The notes under the pieces: model-generated
The model's database searches: none
What the model was told of the DNA's origin: nothing
What the model saw: the letters and a program-made list of their open reading frames with translations, nothing else
Program-made: the position numbers and the translations under genes
Shown here: positions 45,910 to 55,838 of the stretch, piece by piece
Layout: the number at the start of each line of letters is the position of its first letter
Numbering within the stretch: the first letter of the stretch is position 1
Source: a virus
Virus record (IMG/VR): IMGVR_UViG_3300027763_000037
Coordinates: 1 to 64,000 of that record
Length of the DNA: 64,000 nt
Strand: one strand, 5' to 3'

Positions 45910-47130
45910 CTACTTATCTTCAAAATCTTTATACCTATAATATCCTTTGTCAAAATCACACTGTACAAGGAAGTCTCCCATAAAGCCGTTACGATTCTTT
46001 CTAAAAGCGCATTCAATAATATCACTATTATTACCACGGCCAAGAGCAAGGACCCAGTCAGCATCATAAGCAATCTGTCTAGACCAAGCAGTCTGTCCAA
46101 GAGTAGGGACTGTTGAAAGATCATTTACGTCATCTGGGGTTGCAGAAGAGATAGCAATGATAGGTACCTCTTCACCAATAGCCATAAGTTTAAGTTCTCT
46201 TGAAAGGTTTTTCATTCGTACCGTTTCATTATCTGACTTCTGATTGGGGGCCATCAACTGAAGGTAGTCAACGATTACAAAGTCTGGTTTGTATTGATCA
46301 ATTTTTCCACGAAGAACGGAAGGGTTGATTTCTCCACCTTGGTCATTAGAGATAATGTGAAATTCTGGTTTGCCCTGGAGGTGCTTTGCATGCCATTCTT
46401 TCAGCATATCCATTTCAATCTCGCCATTACTTAATTTTCTATGAGACCAACGGCCCTCACCCATAATAGTAAAGACACGATTGCGGACTTCTGTTTCGCT
46501 CATTTCAAGGCTTATGACCAGTGGGCTACGACCCTGTTTCCAGGCCTGTACAGCGAAATAGAGAGCCAACCAAGACTTTCCGATACCTGGGTATGCCAAG
46601 AAGACTCCTAACTGCCCTGGCATGATTCCAGAGGGGAGGTAGTTATCAAATCCTGGTAGGCCAGTCTTGATACCAATGTGACCTAGTTCTTGCTGCTTCT
46701 TGACATTTTCAAAATAGGCAATCGCAGACTCTAAGTCTGTTACATCAATATCACGAATAGCAGAAGTATTTTTCTTTAACTCTGATGTCTGTGTAATTAG
46801 ATCATTAAGAGCAACTGTACCTTGACCATTTTGAACATTTCCTGCTGCTGATCTTAAAATATCTTTTAGGCTATCTGTTAAGTACTCTCCTTGCAACTCT
46901 TCAAGATGGTGCTTAGTTGCTCCAATGTTTGCTACAGGTGAAAAGTCTCTAAACTTTTCTGTAACAAGTTCTGCTGGTGGCAGGGTTGAGTTATTTTCAA
47001 AATAAAGTCGTATGAAATTCCAAATGTCTCCGTGAGTTCTTAGAAGGTTATCCACGTTTGCTTGTAGAAGTACATGGATTTGTTTATCCTGAAGAACTGC
47101 TGTTATAAGTTTAGCCTCTGTATTATTCAC
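45910..47130 (-). CDS. dnaB: Replicative DNA helicase (DnaB-like)
   Basis: The 406-aa protein has a DnaB-like N-terminal helical domain, then GLPGFDNYLPSGIMPGQLGV, Walker A YPGIGKSWLAL, and LVISLEMSETEVRNRV. Walker B and the H4 region are in YKPDFVIVDYLQLMAP, and SRELKLMAIGEEVPIIAISS includes the arginine-finger region. A hexameric 5'-3' helicase that unwinds the phage fork. It is shorter than cellular DnaB (about 450). Confidence 0.93.
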   Translation of the reverse strand: MNNTEAKLITAVLQDKQIHVLLQANVDNLLRTHGDIWNFIRLYFENNSTLPPAELVTEKFRDFSPVANIGATKHHLEELQGEYLTDSLKDILRSAAGNVQNGQGTVALNDLITQTSELKKNTSAIRDIDVTDLESAIAYFENVKKQQELGHIGIKTGLPGFDNYLPSGIMPGQLGVFLAYPGIGKSWLALYFAVQAWKQGRSPLVISLEMSETEVRNRVFTIMGEGRWSHRKLSNGEIEMDMLKEWHAKHLQGKPEFHIISNDQGGEINPSVLRGKIDQYKPDFVIVDYLQLMAPNQKSDNETVRMKNLSRELKLMAIGEEVPIIAISSATPDDVNDLSTVPTLGQTAWSRQIAYDADWVLALGRGNNSDIIECAFRKNRNGFMGDFLVQCDFDKGYYRYKDFEDK

Positions 47131-47431
47131 TTAGCCACTCCTTTGCCATTCTTCTACGCTCTGCTCTCTCGTTGTCGTCTCTACTTTTATCTTTTTGTGC
47201 TTGTAAAATCTTTTCTGCGTTATATGCAAAGTAATTCCAAGAAGGATTCTCTGCAACTTTAAAGTAATACTCAAGTATATCGTAACATCCTGAAATTCCA
47301 TAGGATTCAACTAAGGCATCTGAAGCCCATTGTTCTACGTTTAGATTAAGAGATGGCTTTGATTCGTACCTTGCGGTATGATACTTGCTGTATCTTGAAA
47401 GCAAAGCCATGCGGTCTTTGCGTTCTGCCAT
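47123..47431 (-). CDS. Hypothetical helical protein next to helicase
   Basis: The 102-aa protein is helical and charged with a Trp-rich centre (VAENPSWNYFAYNAEKILQA) and a basic end (RAERRRMAKEWLSE). Directly upstream of a DnaB gene, helicase loaders are common; a loader role is a positional guess. It overlaps both neighbours. Confidence 0.5.
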   Translation of the reverse strand: MAERKDRMALLSRYSKYHTARYESKPSLNLNVEQWASDALVESYGISGCYDILEYYFKVAENPSWNYFAYNAEKILQAQKDKSRDDNERAERRRMAKEWLSE

Positions 47432-47637
47432 TACTTTTCGTCAGCCTCCGCTTGGGCTTCAACAATCTTTGCAGTTAGTTTGTCTTCAACAAACTTGTAA
47501 ACTCTTTCAAAAGCCTGATCTGTATTTTCTCCATCACGCTTGCTATCGATGATTCCAAGATCCAGCCTTAAAGACTGAAAATTTCCAAGATTTAATGTAT
47601 ACCCCAGCGTTACTGATACTTTCGTTTCTTCTGCCAT
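47431..47637 (-). CDS. Hypothetical 68-aa protein
   Basis: ATG 47637 has a GGAGGGGTA ribosome site; the longer frame is rejected. The protein MAEETKVSVTLGYTLNLGNF is followed by a strand QSLRLDLGIIDSKRDG and a helix to ADEK. It resembles small, conserved actinophage proteins of unknown function. Confidence 0.6.
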   Translation of the reverse strand: MAEETKVSVTLGYTLNLGNFQSLRLDLGIIDSKRDGENTDQAFERVYKFVEDKLTAKIVEAQAEADEK

Positions 47638-47653
47638 TACCCCTCCAAGGGAC

Positions 47654-48199
47654 TTAGTTAATAGATTCATTCCAAATTGGAATGTATCGTCCATCTTCTG
47701 TTCTCGTATATGTAAGTATACCATCGCCCATTCTACGTGTCAACTCTGCTTTTGTAGGCGTAATATCATTTGTTATTAAATTATCTTTTCTTGGTCTTCC
47801 AATATGATGTGTAGCAAGTATATCACGTATCTCTCTTACTTGCGATTCTGAATAGTATGATCTTACTTGCCACCCTCTATCCCCGCCCTTTTGAGATCCC
47901 GTTGGAAATGGAATGACTCCTCGTTTCATTAATGATGGCATATATTTTTTATGACGATTAACTAAATCAGCAGTCTGCCCTACTGTATATGCTCTTTCTC
48001 TTTTATTTTTAAAATCACTAATTAAACAACTTTCAATTTGATCTTTAGTAATATTATAAACAGACATAATGCCATTAGATTGATTATAATGATGTACCCG
48101 AACAAGGCATTTGTTTAAAAACCATACCTTTTTACTTCCAGGTATTACAGGGAGGAGATTGTACCCTTCGCTCTGAGTTGTTCCTTTTTTAGTAGCCAT
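47654..48199 (-). CDS. MerR-like DNA-binding protein
   Basis: The 181-aa protein has a winged-helix-like HTH in its middle: RAYTVGQTADLVNRHKKYMP then LMKRGVIPFPTGSQKGGDRG. The strand RGWQVRSYYSESQVREIRDI follows. This is the MerR/excisionase-type fold, with a basic N terminus. It may control early-late gene switching. No effector domain is visible. It overlaps the zinc-ribbon gene by 55 bases. Confidence 0.65.
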   Translation of the reverse strand: MATKKGTTQSEGYNLLPVIPGSKKVWFLNKCLVRVHHYNQSNGIMSVYNITKDQIESCLISDFKNKRERAYTVGQTADLVNRHKKYMPSLMKRGVIPFPTGSQKGGDRGWQVRSYYSESQVREIRDILATHHIGRPRKDNLITNDITPTKAELTRRMGDGILTYTRTEDGRYIPIWNESIN

Positions 48200-48336
48200 T
48201 GCCCCTCTTTAGAATTTTGTGGAGGATTAAAAAACTTTCTATTACCACATAGAACGCAATATACCTCAAGATGATTAATTGCACTATATATCCTATCAAT
48301 AAACATTCTTCCAGAACATTTGTTACATTTGATCAT
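48145..48336 (-). CDS. 63-aa zinc-ribbon protein
   Basis: MIKCNKCSGRMFIDRIYSAI then LEVYCVLCGNRKFFNPPQ has two CxxC knuckles, the zinc-ribbon layout of small DNA-binding phage proteins. Its start touches the stop of a tail gene, so it is the first gene after the tail operon. Confidence 0.7.
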   Translation of the reverse strand: MIKCNKCSGRMFIDRIYSAINHLEVYCVLCGNRKFFNPPQNSKEGQWLLKKEQLRAKGTISSL

Positions 48337-48773
48337 TATGACGGAATGCCAACTGCTATTATATTAATTCCAACCGATACTTCTCCTGCTGAGTTAAACT
48401 TTACAACACCCTCTACGCCTGTAGTAGTTATTGCTTTAATTACAACCGTAACATTTTTGCCAGCGGTTGTATCTTTAATTGTTACTGGTGTTGCAGTTAC
48501 AATTGGTGCATAAGCAAAACCAACTCCAAATGGATATGTCCATGACTTTTCTTCGCCTGCAATGATTGAAGTAGAACTAACGATTTCTTTATACCCTCCA
48601 ACAATACGGGCTTCTGAGGTTTTTCTACTTTGAGGCCCCGCTGTTGTTGTATCTACAGTGACATATTTGTTTGCTGATGTTGAGGCACTTTTTTGCAACT
48701 GAATAATTGCCTGAGCCATATCATAAATATATGCAACGTCTAATGGCTGTCCTTTATCTGGAACTGATATCAT
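48336..48773 (-). CDS. Putative virion protein (tail/baseplate)
   Basis: The 145-aa protein has a beta-rich sequence (VTATPVTIKDTTAGKNVTVV) with many Thr, Val and Ser and a helical N-terminal part. It lies last in the tail operon. The ATG is six bases after TATAAT. A role in the tail tip or fibre is likely but not shown. Confidence 0.6.
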   Translation of the reverse strand: MISVPDKGQPLDVAYIYDMAQAIIQLQKSASTSANKYVTVDTTTAGPQSRKTSEARIVGGYKEIVSSTSIIAGEEKSWTYPFGVGFAYAPIVTATPVTIKDTTAGKNVTVVIKAITTTGVEGVVKFNSAGEVSVGINIIAVGIPS

Positions 48774-48779
48774 AATATA

Positions 48780-48785
48780 ATTATA
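48780..48785 (-). promoter_or_regulatory. -10 box TATAAT, leaderless, before the tail-tip gene
   Basis: TATAAT (48785-48780) lies exactly six bases before ATG 48773. It overlaps the end of the previous tail gene. Confidence 0.55.
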
Positions 48786-49257
48786 CCAGACTCAAAGGAG
48801 TTGTGGACTCAAAGAGAGTTGCTGAAGGATATCTTGTTTTTGGAAAACTTGATGCCTGGATTGCAAGCATTACGCTTGTTTTTCCAGTATCTGGTATTGC
48901 TCTAAATTCATTCCCAAAAACAGATCTTACAAATTTCCATCCAGTCTCTCCATTATATTTTAAATATATGTCAAATGTTTCAATTCCATTAATATCTTTT
49001 GACCAAACTGCAGATATTGTTTTTTGTTGAACAGGGTCTGATGGAATTTGCGCTGTAAAAGAAACATTAAGACCAATCACTGTATTAGTAATAGGATCTT
49101 TTTTTAGATTTACTGGAATATTGTATACTGGAGACCAGTGAGAAACTCTATTATTATCATCAGTAATTATTCTATATTTTACTTTGTAGGATCCTGATGC
49201 TCCTGCAAAATTTGTTAATTGGGCTTTTGGAATTATAACTTTTTTAATTTCTGCCAT
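48781..49257 (-). CDS. Putative virion protein, fibronectin-III-like
   Basis: The 158-aa protein has beta strands, SGSYKVKYRIITDDNNRVSHW then YNIPVNLK, and ISAVWSKDINGIETFDIYLK, typical of Ig/FN3-like virion modules. It is in the tail operon between two structural genes. It could be a receptor-binding or decorating protein. Confidence 0.6.
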   Translation of the reverse strand: MAEIKKVIIPKAQLTNFAGASGSYKVKYRIITDDNNRVSHWSPVYNIPVNLKKDPITNTVIGLNVSFTAQIPSDPVQQKTISAVWSKDINGIETFDIYLKYNGETGWKFVRSVFGNEFRAIPDTGKTSVMLAIQASSFPKTRYPSATLFESTTPLSLV

Positions 49258-50369
49258 TATTGTATTCCAAGTCCAAATCTAAACTCAATATAATTAGTTG
49301 TATTTGGTGATTTTATTATCGGAAGAGATCCTGCATTTTTAATTACAGAGTACCCTGTCATTCCGTATATAGGATTTGCTGTACTTGTATTTTCAATTCT
49401 AACACCATCAAGACAGACATAATGGTTTGCGCTCACACTGGTATTTTTAAGAACAGATGCATACACTCTGACAGTATCAGCCATAGACCAAGACCACCCA
49501 GCGCTTCTTATTGCTGAGGAAAGCGAACCAGTAAATACTCTATATCTACTTCCAGAAAAAGAGGCATTGTCTAGAATCTGAACTTGAGCAGATTTACCAG
49601 AGTTAACGCCAGTTGTACATAAAAACTCTACAATTATTTTTACTGATGTAGGATTATCCTCAGTATCATCTCCAACTTTATTTATGACAGAATACGCAAC
49701 TTTAATAAGATCGGATTGAGAATAATTGTCAAGGTTTAGAGATGTATTAGATAGTTTAACATAGTCTGATGTATTAGATGTACCCCATTTTGTTTGAGCA
49801 GTAGATATCTCAGAAGAGTCTCCACGAAGTGCAATAAAAGAATTTAAATATCTACATGTTTCTTTTCTTGCAACACGTTTCTCAGTAACAAACACTTTGT
49901 TATCTGCATTTGTTCTAAAAACTTTGGAAGTTGTTGATATTATATTGTCTCCATCGTCTCCATCTAAAGGTTCTGGAATGTAAGGAATTGCAGAAGTGTT
50001 TCCAGAGTATTCCCAGTTTTCAGAGAATGTATAGAGAATCTTACTATCGTATGCTCCTGCAGTTGTATTTGCTCCAGCAGAGAATACTCCAACCTCTGTT
50101 ATTTCATATCTTTCTTCTGTTGGGAGTTCTGCTGTAAACACAATTTTTGAAACTCCGTTTTCAGAGACATACCCTCTTGACGTTATGGGAACACGAAGCA
50201 TTTCAAAATCTAGTCTTTCTTTTGCAGCAAAGGCTGTTGCATAGTCAGACAAATTAGCAGAAGCGCCTAATGGTGTTGGGCCACATCCAATAGCAATGTG
50301 TGATGCATAGGCAGAAGCCTGGCCAATCAAATACTTGGCTATAATGTTTTTACCGTTTGTAGTTATCAT
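49257..50369 (-). CDS. Putative tail/baseplate protein
   Basis: The 370-aa protein begins MITTNGKNIIAKYLIGQASA, a pattern shared by many phage tail proteins, with YATAFAAKERLDFEMLRVPI and EITEVGVFSAG, as in tail-collar or baseplate wedge proteins. The C-terminal half is beta-rich with SNHYVCLDGVRI-like elements. A tail tip role is likely. Confidence 0.65.
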   Translation of the reverse strand: MITTNGKNIIAKYLIGQASAYASHIAIGCGPTPLGASANLSDYATAFAAKERLDFEMLRVPITSRGYVSENGVSKIVFTAELPTEERYEITEVGVFSAGANTTAGAYDSKILYTFSENWEYSGNTSAIPYIPEPLDGDDGDNIISTTSKVFRTNADNKVFVTEKRVARKETCRYLNSFIALRGDSSEISTAQTKWGTSNTSDYVKLSNTSLNLDNYSQSDLIKVAYSVINKVGDDTEDNPTSVKIIVEFLCTTGVNSGKSAQVQILDNASFSGSRYRVFTGSLSSAIRSAGWSWSMADTVRVYASVLKNTSVSANHYVCLDGVRIENTSTANPIYGMTGYSVIKNAGSLPIIKSPNTTNYIEFRFGLGIQ

Positions 50370-50863
50370 ATTTCATCCACCTTATATATTGTACCATTAT
50401 ACTGACTTCCTTTTGTCTGAATATTAACCTGTACTAACTCGTTTGGTTCCATGTTTATTACGTTGATTACCAAGTCTCCTGTTTCTGGATCAAGGTAAAC
50501 TATTTCTTTATTAGGCCCTGTTCCCTCAGAAGGAACATGAGCATCTAATTTAATAGGAAAGTTATCAAAAAACTCTTTTGAAGTATCTTGTAGTCCTAAG
50601 ATTCTTTGTGGACTGTACTGATAAGCAAGCATTGTAATATTTTTTATTGGTCTATACAAAACGTCTTGACCATTAATAATGTCAGATCTTGTAATAGTTA
50701 TTATTTCTTGTCCACCAATGTCTTCAAAGATTAGGTCTGTCATTATCTCAATTGGAACAAGTTCAGAACTTTGAATAATTAAATTAGGAGTCGCAACCTT
50801 GATGTTTTCTTTGGCAGCAACAGTAGACACTGATGCTGGTATGGATGCTACTGGATCTACCAT
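50366..50863 (-). CDS. Putative virion protein
   Basis: The 165-aa protein is rich in strands (LVIQ, ITITRSDIINGQDVLYRPIK) and ends DLVINVINMEPNELVQVNIQ. It is coupled to tail genes on both sides by short overlaps. No family recognised. A tail-associated role is inferred from position. Confidence 0.6.
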   Translation of the reverse strand: MVDPVASIPASVSTVAAKENIKVATPNLIIQSSELVPIEIMTDLIFEDIGGQEIITITRSDIINGQDVLYRPIKNITMLAYQYSPQRILGLQDTSKEFFDNFPIKLDAHVPSEGTGPNKEIVYLDPETGDLVINVINMEPNELVQVNIQTKGSQYNGTIYKVDEI

Positions 50864-53800
50864 TACACTACCTCACTTAGATAAATTTCCATACTCGGTC
50901 CTTCTGCAGACTTTGAATATGAAATACTATATACAACAAATTTTTTACCATTAGTTCCAGAATAATCCAAATCTCCCTCATAATAATCAACCTCAGCAAT
51001 GTCTCCTAATTGAATTGTAGGATTAGCAAAAATCTTTAGACCGATAGACTTTCTTGGTTTAATAATCTTTTGTGTTAACCAAGACATAAGATAGTTTGCT
51101 TCATCTTTTGATTGAATATATGGAGTGTCAAGGCTAAAATCTTTTTTACCATGAGTCATTCTACTAATCTTAATTTCTTCATACTCTCTTAAAACTTTAT
51201 TTGGATATGAAACTAGGGTATCTCCAGAATATTGTGGCTTAGAAAAATCACTATTCTTTGAATAATATTCATCAACACTTATAGACTCATCTGTTTCTTG
51301 GGTAAATGTAACGCCCTGAATTCTTAAATAGTTTCCAGATGCCGCATCAAGAGTGATTGCCTTATCTGTTGCATTAAAGATTATAAACTCTGCACCATAT
51401 GCACCTGCTCTAAACCCAGATACTGCGTATCCCTTTATAGAGTTAAATGTTGGAGATAACTGTGCATAGATTGCTGGATATGCTTTTTCGTATTTAATCT
51501 TAAATACTGATGCCTCTCTCATTATTGTGCCAAACTCTTCAAAATATAAATTGCTTTGAGGCGGTTCATAAGAACTTATACCAGTTAGATATGTAGACTG
51601 TATGATTCCACTCATTGCATACTTTCTCATAGACTCGCTGGCATTGACTTCGCTATCTTCATCAAATACCGTCGCTGTTGGAGTGTTTAAGATATACTTA
51701 CTATTTTGCCCATAGTTAGCACCAATAGCATAAATATTTTCAAACATAACACGAGAAGATCCTCTGGTAAAAAGAGCCATATTATTAAACACTGGCAAAG
51801 GATCTTTGTCTATTACACTTGCAACAAATTGATTGTTTAGATAAATATAAAATTTTCTTTCATTTCCAATATTTTCGTATTCTATAGATATGTCATATAC
51901 TGTTGGAGTTTTTTCTGCTGCCATGCGGTATTGACCAGTAAACTTGCCATCATCAACAACAATGTTTGCAAGTCCAGCATATAGTTTTTCTGGAATTGCT
52001 GCTGAAGATGCTGAGTCTTTCTTAACCTTATAAAAAATAACATTGTTAACATCTTGAGACTTTGTTTTATCAATTGTAGTTTTTCCAAGTGCTATAAGTT
52101 CCAGAAAATATCCATTGTTTGTTTCTGGATTAACCATTATGCCAAGTCCACCTGATCCACCCACAATATTAACATCTTTGTCTGGAGTTGTTCCAGGAAT
52201 TAAATAATAAGATGTTGCTCCAACTGCTGTTTGTCCACGATCAGCATTGTTCTCTATCTTTCCAACTATTCTCATTCTAGTTCCAAAATGCGTAAACTTA
52301 TTTGTCATTGGCTTATAAACATAAGATATGAAATCAAGAGGTGCTTCTGATGTTTTAAATGATGGTCCAGCCATGATCAATGCTGAAGACTGAATTGTTC
52401 CAGTGCTTGTTGATTGCATGTTTGCAACATCTGCTTCTTTGTAATACTGTGTTGAAAGAAAGTTTTTTATTACACCATTTCTTGTTGTATTTTTTGCTAA
52501 ATCAGGTGTGACACCTGCTGCGCCTACTTCTGTTTCTGGTGCTGTTAGACCTGATTGAAACAGATACTTGGATTGCATAGTGCATCCTCTTACATTGTTA
52601 TTATCTGACCAATAAGGAGATAGGCCTGCAAAGTGTGAAGTAATTGTTGTATTGAACTGTCCTCTTCCATGCTTTGCTACAGGACCATTTTGTAAATATT
52701 CTTTTCCATTTAACTCAATATAGTTTGGCTCTGCATATATTCTAACTAATCCTGTTGGGAATATTGATCCACCAAACTTAAGTTTAGAAAAATAATTTTG
52801 ATATTCCTGAACATTAGTTATCCAAACATTTCCATATCCAGATACGGAAAATTCAACAGCATCAAACTTGATGACTTCTCCATTTGAATAAAAATATCCA
52901 TTATATCTTGCAAGCCAATATATTCCTTCGCCAAAGTTCATTGTGTTATTAACAACTTTATTTCCAGCAACATATGGAATAGCATCTGTTAAATTTGAGT
53001 TTAACGGAATTGCGCTTAGAACATAATCAGACATTTCTGAAACTTGATTGTTTACAGACTTTGTTGTCTCTGTTCCAGAAACCTCCCAGAGAAGTACTGG
53101 TTTATAAACCCAGGTCTTTTCATTATCAACAAGGCTTGCTTGTTTAATACTTCCAAATGTTTTTTGAATATATCTAGATGTAAAGTTAATCTTTCCATCA
53201 TTATAGACCTGATTATCTTCTGATGTTATCTCAATAATATTTGATAGTGCAGTAGAAGTAGACATATTCTTAATTCCATTATTTTCAATAAGATCATTTG
53301 TTCCTAAGAACTTTACATCTGTTGCTCTTTCATTATTAGAAGGCATAAAATAATTTTTGCTCATCATTACAAAGTTGTTATATTCATCAAAGAACATTGC
53401 TGTTTGTGTTGATATTGCTATGTCTTGCAAAACTTCTGCAATTGTCTTGTTCGAGTTAGAAAAGAAAAATGGAATAACTGACTCAGTCTCGCCAGGTAGC
53501 CTTTTAAATACGTAGTTTGAAAAACCAGCATAGTCTAATAGCATGCACACGGCAGTGCTGACTGATACATTTGGAAGAAGAAGTTCTGGTGCTGTAACTG
53601 ATTCAAAATAAAAAAACATATCTCTTAACGATAAAGAAACAGTTCTTTCGGAAATATTGTTTGTTGGGAATCCCTCAGAGTACATTGTCTTTAATGGAAC
53701 AAAATAATCGTATCCATCAACATCAACAGTAATGTCATAAAATTTAATCTGTATATTCCTTGTTATATATTTACTAATAATACTCTTAAGATTGTTTGGG

Positions 53801-55176
53801 TTAAATGCAGAATCATGGTCAAACATATTTAGAGTTCCAGTTGAAGCAAGCAGTTGGCCCACTGGTAAACCACTTATGCCTAAATCTGATGCTGACTTTG
53901 CAATAGAAAAATCTAATGTTTTGTCTGAAAGATTTACACAAAGTCTTGGAGATATTTCAATTAAGTCAAAAGATGCTTGCGGAGTATTCATAGACTCGAT
54001 GACTATTCTTATTCCTTTAATATAGTCAAACTCACGATACCTATTTCTAAGATTTACTTGATCATAAAATTTTACTGGGTCTGTAAGGTCTGTCACAAAG
54101 TTAGTCACACGGTCAATAGTTTCTTCTTCTAACTGCCAAGCGTACTCTGGTTTGAAGGTTGCATATTGCCCACCATTAAGCCCTCCCTGTTGCCATATAT
54201 AAAATGTTCCTACTTCTGTACTTGATGGCTGGATCAAGTAAGCATATCCATGTATATTTTTTTCTGGTAAAAATGATGCGTCTGAATAAGTCTCTGCAAA
54301 GATAAAGGATGATCTGTATGAGTCTGGAATCTTAAGGCCGTAGGACAGTTCTACATATCCATCATGTTTTATTACTGCTGTTCCATCTCTTCTTGTTGTT
54401 CCTTCATTAAATGAATACAAGTCTGTCCAGGTTCCATTTTGAAGCCCCTGAATTTTCCATCTTTTTGGAGTCTTGCTTTTTGAATCTCCGTAAAATGGAT
54501 CTGAAAATGTTGAGTCATTTGAAGAAAAAGTTCCAAGATCAACATTTCCAACATGTGTTTGCATTTTTACTACAACTCTATTTGCTGGCACATCTTCTTT
54601 ATATACAATAAATGGGCAAGCATCTTCAATAGGATAGGCTGAGTCTATTGTAGAAGATGATATTCCATATTCTACACCATCTTCTGTTCTGTATGAAGAC
54701 CAGTATTTAAATAGGTCATCTTTGTGGCCCATATAGTATCTTGGTCTTCTTGCCATATCTATATTAGAATGATGTAAATATTTGCCACGAAGAAATAAAG
54801 ATTTGTTAATTCCAGACCTAGGTCTAAATTTTGAGAAACAATCTTCTAATGAATAAAGCATTCCAATTTTTTCTTTTTTTGTAGAAAGGGTAAAAGGATT
54901 TTCTGAATCATCAAACCCTCCGTCAATTACAACATCTGCATCAGTTGCATTTGTATAATATTTTACTGCAGAAGAAGAGGTTCCAGAATCGTATGGATCA
55001 TAAGATCCTGGTAAATTTTTATATGGAGAATTTTCTTGCTTTGGTCTATATCGATAATTTCCAATTCTTGAAATATTTTCTGGAATATTCATATTCCATT
55101 CAGCAATGATTGCAGACTGTGTTCTTATTACAGAAGACTCTTGAAGATGTTTCTGCAGTTCTGGATTTTCAAACAT
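50863..55176 (-). CDS. Large minor tail protein / tail tip
   Basis: The 1437-aa protein has the place and size of the main tail-tip proteins of siphoviruses. It has repeated beta modules, including EFDYIKGIRIVIESMNTPQA, KFYDITVDVDGYDYFVPLKT, and laminin-G-like stretches with YYKEADVANM and NSRVMFENIYAIGANYGQNS. The C terminus, TIQLGDIAEVDYYEGD followed by VVYSISYSKSAEGPS, resembles the end of minor tail proteins that complete the baseplate hub. It should bind the host surface. Exact fold is not resolved by eye. Confidence 0.75.
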   Translation of the reverse strand: MFENPELQKHLQESSVIRTQSAIIAEWNMNIPENISRIGNYRYRPKQENSPYKNLPGSYDPYDSGTSSSAVKYYTNATDADVVIDGGFDDSENPFTLSTKKEKIGMLYSLEDCFSKFRPRSGINKSLFLRGKYLHHSNIDMARRPRYYMGHKDDLFKYWSSYRTEDGVEYGISSSTIDSAYPIEDACPFIVYKEDVPANRVVVKMQTHVGNVDLGTFSSNDSTFSDPFYGDSKSKTPKRWKIQGLQNGTWTDLYSFNEGTTRRDGTAVIKHDGYVELSYGLKIPDSYRSSFIFAETYSDASFLPEKNIHGYAYLIQPSSTEVGTFYIWQQGGLNGGQYATFKPEYAWQLEEETIDRVTNFVTDLTDPVKFYDQVNLRNRYREFDYIKGIRIVIESMNTPQASFDLIEISPRLCVNLSDKTLDFSIAKSASDLGISGLPVGQLLASTGTLNMFDHDSAFNPNNLKSIISKYITRNIQIKFYDITVDVDGYDYFVPLKTMYSEGFPTNNISERTVSLSLRDMFFYFESVTAPELLLPNVSVSTAVCMLLDYAGFSNYVFKRLPGETESVIPFFFSNSNKTIAEVLQDIAISTQTAMFFDEYNNFVMMSKNYFMPSNNERATDVKFLGTNDLIENNGIKNMSTSTALSNIIEITSEDNQVYNDGKINFTSRYIQKTFGSIKQASLVDNEKTWVYKPVLLWEVSGTETTKSVNNQVSEMSDYVLSAIPLNSNLTDAIPYVAGNKVVNNTMNFGEGIYWLARYNGYFYSNGEVIKFDAVEFSVSGYGNVWITNVQEYQNYFSKLKFGGSIFPTGLVRIYAEPNYIELNGKEYLQNGPVAKHGRGQFNTTITSHFAGLSPYWSDNNNVRGCTMQSKYLFQSGLTAPETEVGAAGVTPDLAKNTTRNGVIKNFLSTQYYKEADVANMQSTSTGTIQSSALIMAGPSFKTSEAPLDFISYVYKPMTNKFTHFGTRMRIVGKIENNADRGQTAVGATSYYLIPGTTPDKDVNIVGGSGGLGIMVNPETNNGYFLELIALGKTTIDKTKSQDVNNVIFYKVKKDSASSAAIPEKLYAGLANIVVDDGKFTGQYRMAAEKTPTVYDISIEYENIGNERKFYIYLNNQFVASVIDKDPLPVFNNMALFTRGSSRVMFENIYAIGANYGQNSKYILNTPTATVFDEDSEVNASESMRKYAMSGIIQSTYLTGISSYEPPQSNLYFEEFGTIMREASVFKIKYEKAYPAIYAQLSPTFNSIKGYAVSGFRAGAYGAEFIIFNATDKAITLDAASGNYLRIQGVTFTQETDESISVDEYYSKNSDFSKPQYSGDTLVSYPNKVLREYEEIKISRMTHGKKDFSLDTPYIQSKDEANYLMSWLTQKIIKPRKSIGLKIFANPTIQLGDIAEVDYYEGDLDYSGTNGKKFVVYSISYSKSAEGPSMEIYLSEVV

Positions 55177-55838
55177 TATACTTCTTCCAATGTAACAGAT
55201 ACATTCCAGTAGTCAAAGTTTTTTCCACGCTTTTCTACTGTGTAAGAAAAATCTGAAAAAAACATTTCAACTAGTTGGCTATATTGTGGTAAGTGTGCAT
55301 ATTTATTTATGCTTGGCTGACCAACATTGTTAAAGTTAGAGTACTTGTCATATGCTAAGAATACCCAGAAAGATCCTTTATGGTTATCATACCAATCAAG
55401 CATTTCAACTCCACCTGCACCAGCATCAGTTGTAAACTGTAGTGGCTGATCTTTATTTCCAACTAGATCAGTAGTAGCCAAACCAGTAGTTATATTAAAG
55501 TCTGGAGAATCTAAGAATGATCTTGAAGGTATCATGTTCCAAGATGTAGATATAGTTAATTTGTCTGCAATATGATAAGACCTTGTTCTTCCATTTATCA
55601 TTCTTTCTTTCTTTTCAATTCTTGTTGTTTTAAAATCTATTGGGCCTCTATTATCATCTGTCAATATTAAAAAGTTATCATACTGGCGTGAGTCTGTTAC
55701 ATCTCCATGCAAGGAGTCTACCTCTAGGCCATTTGGAATATAAACTCCATTGCTTAGGGTTCCAGAATTCTCTGACCATAGCATAGCCTGTGGTCTGTTG
55801 TAGTACTTTCTGCCTAGCATATAGGATGATGATGCCAT
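55176..55838 (-). CDS. Minor tail protein (distal tail-like)
   Basis: The 220-aa protein lies between the tape measure and the tail-tip gene, the usual place for a distal tail protein. It has strands such as RTRSYHIADKLTISTSWNMI, a central aromatic part (MLDWYDNHKGSFWVFLAYDK) and the end YTVEKRGKNFDYWNVSVTLE. The W-Y-rich TISTSW segment is common in tail proteins that join the tube to the tip. Confidence 0.72.
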   Translation of the reverse strand: MASSSYMLGRKYYNRPQAMLWSENSGTLSNGVYIPNGLEVDSLHGDVTDSRQYDNFLILTDDNRGPIDFKTTRIEKKERMINGRTRSYHIADKLTISTSWNMIPSRSFLDSPDFNITTGLATTDLVGNKDQPLQFTTDAGAGGVEMLDWYDNHKGSFWVFLAYDKYSNFNNVGQPSINKYAHLPQYSQLVEMFFSDFSYTVEKRGKNFDYWNVSVTLEEV

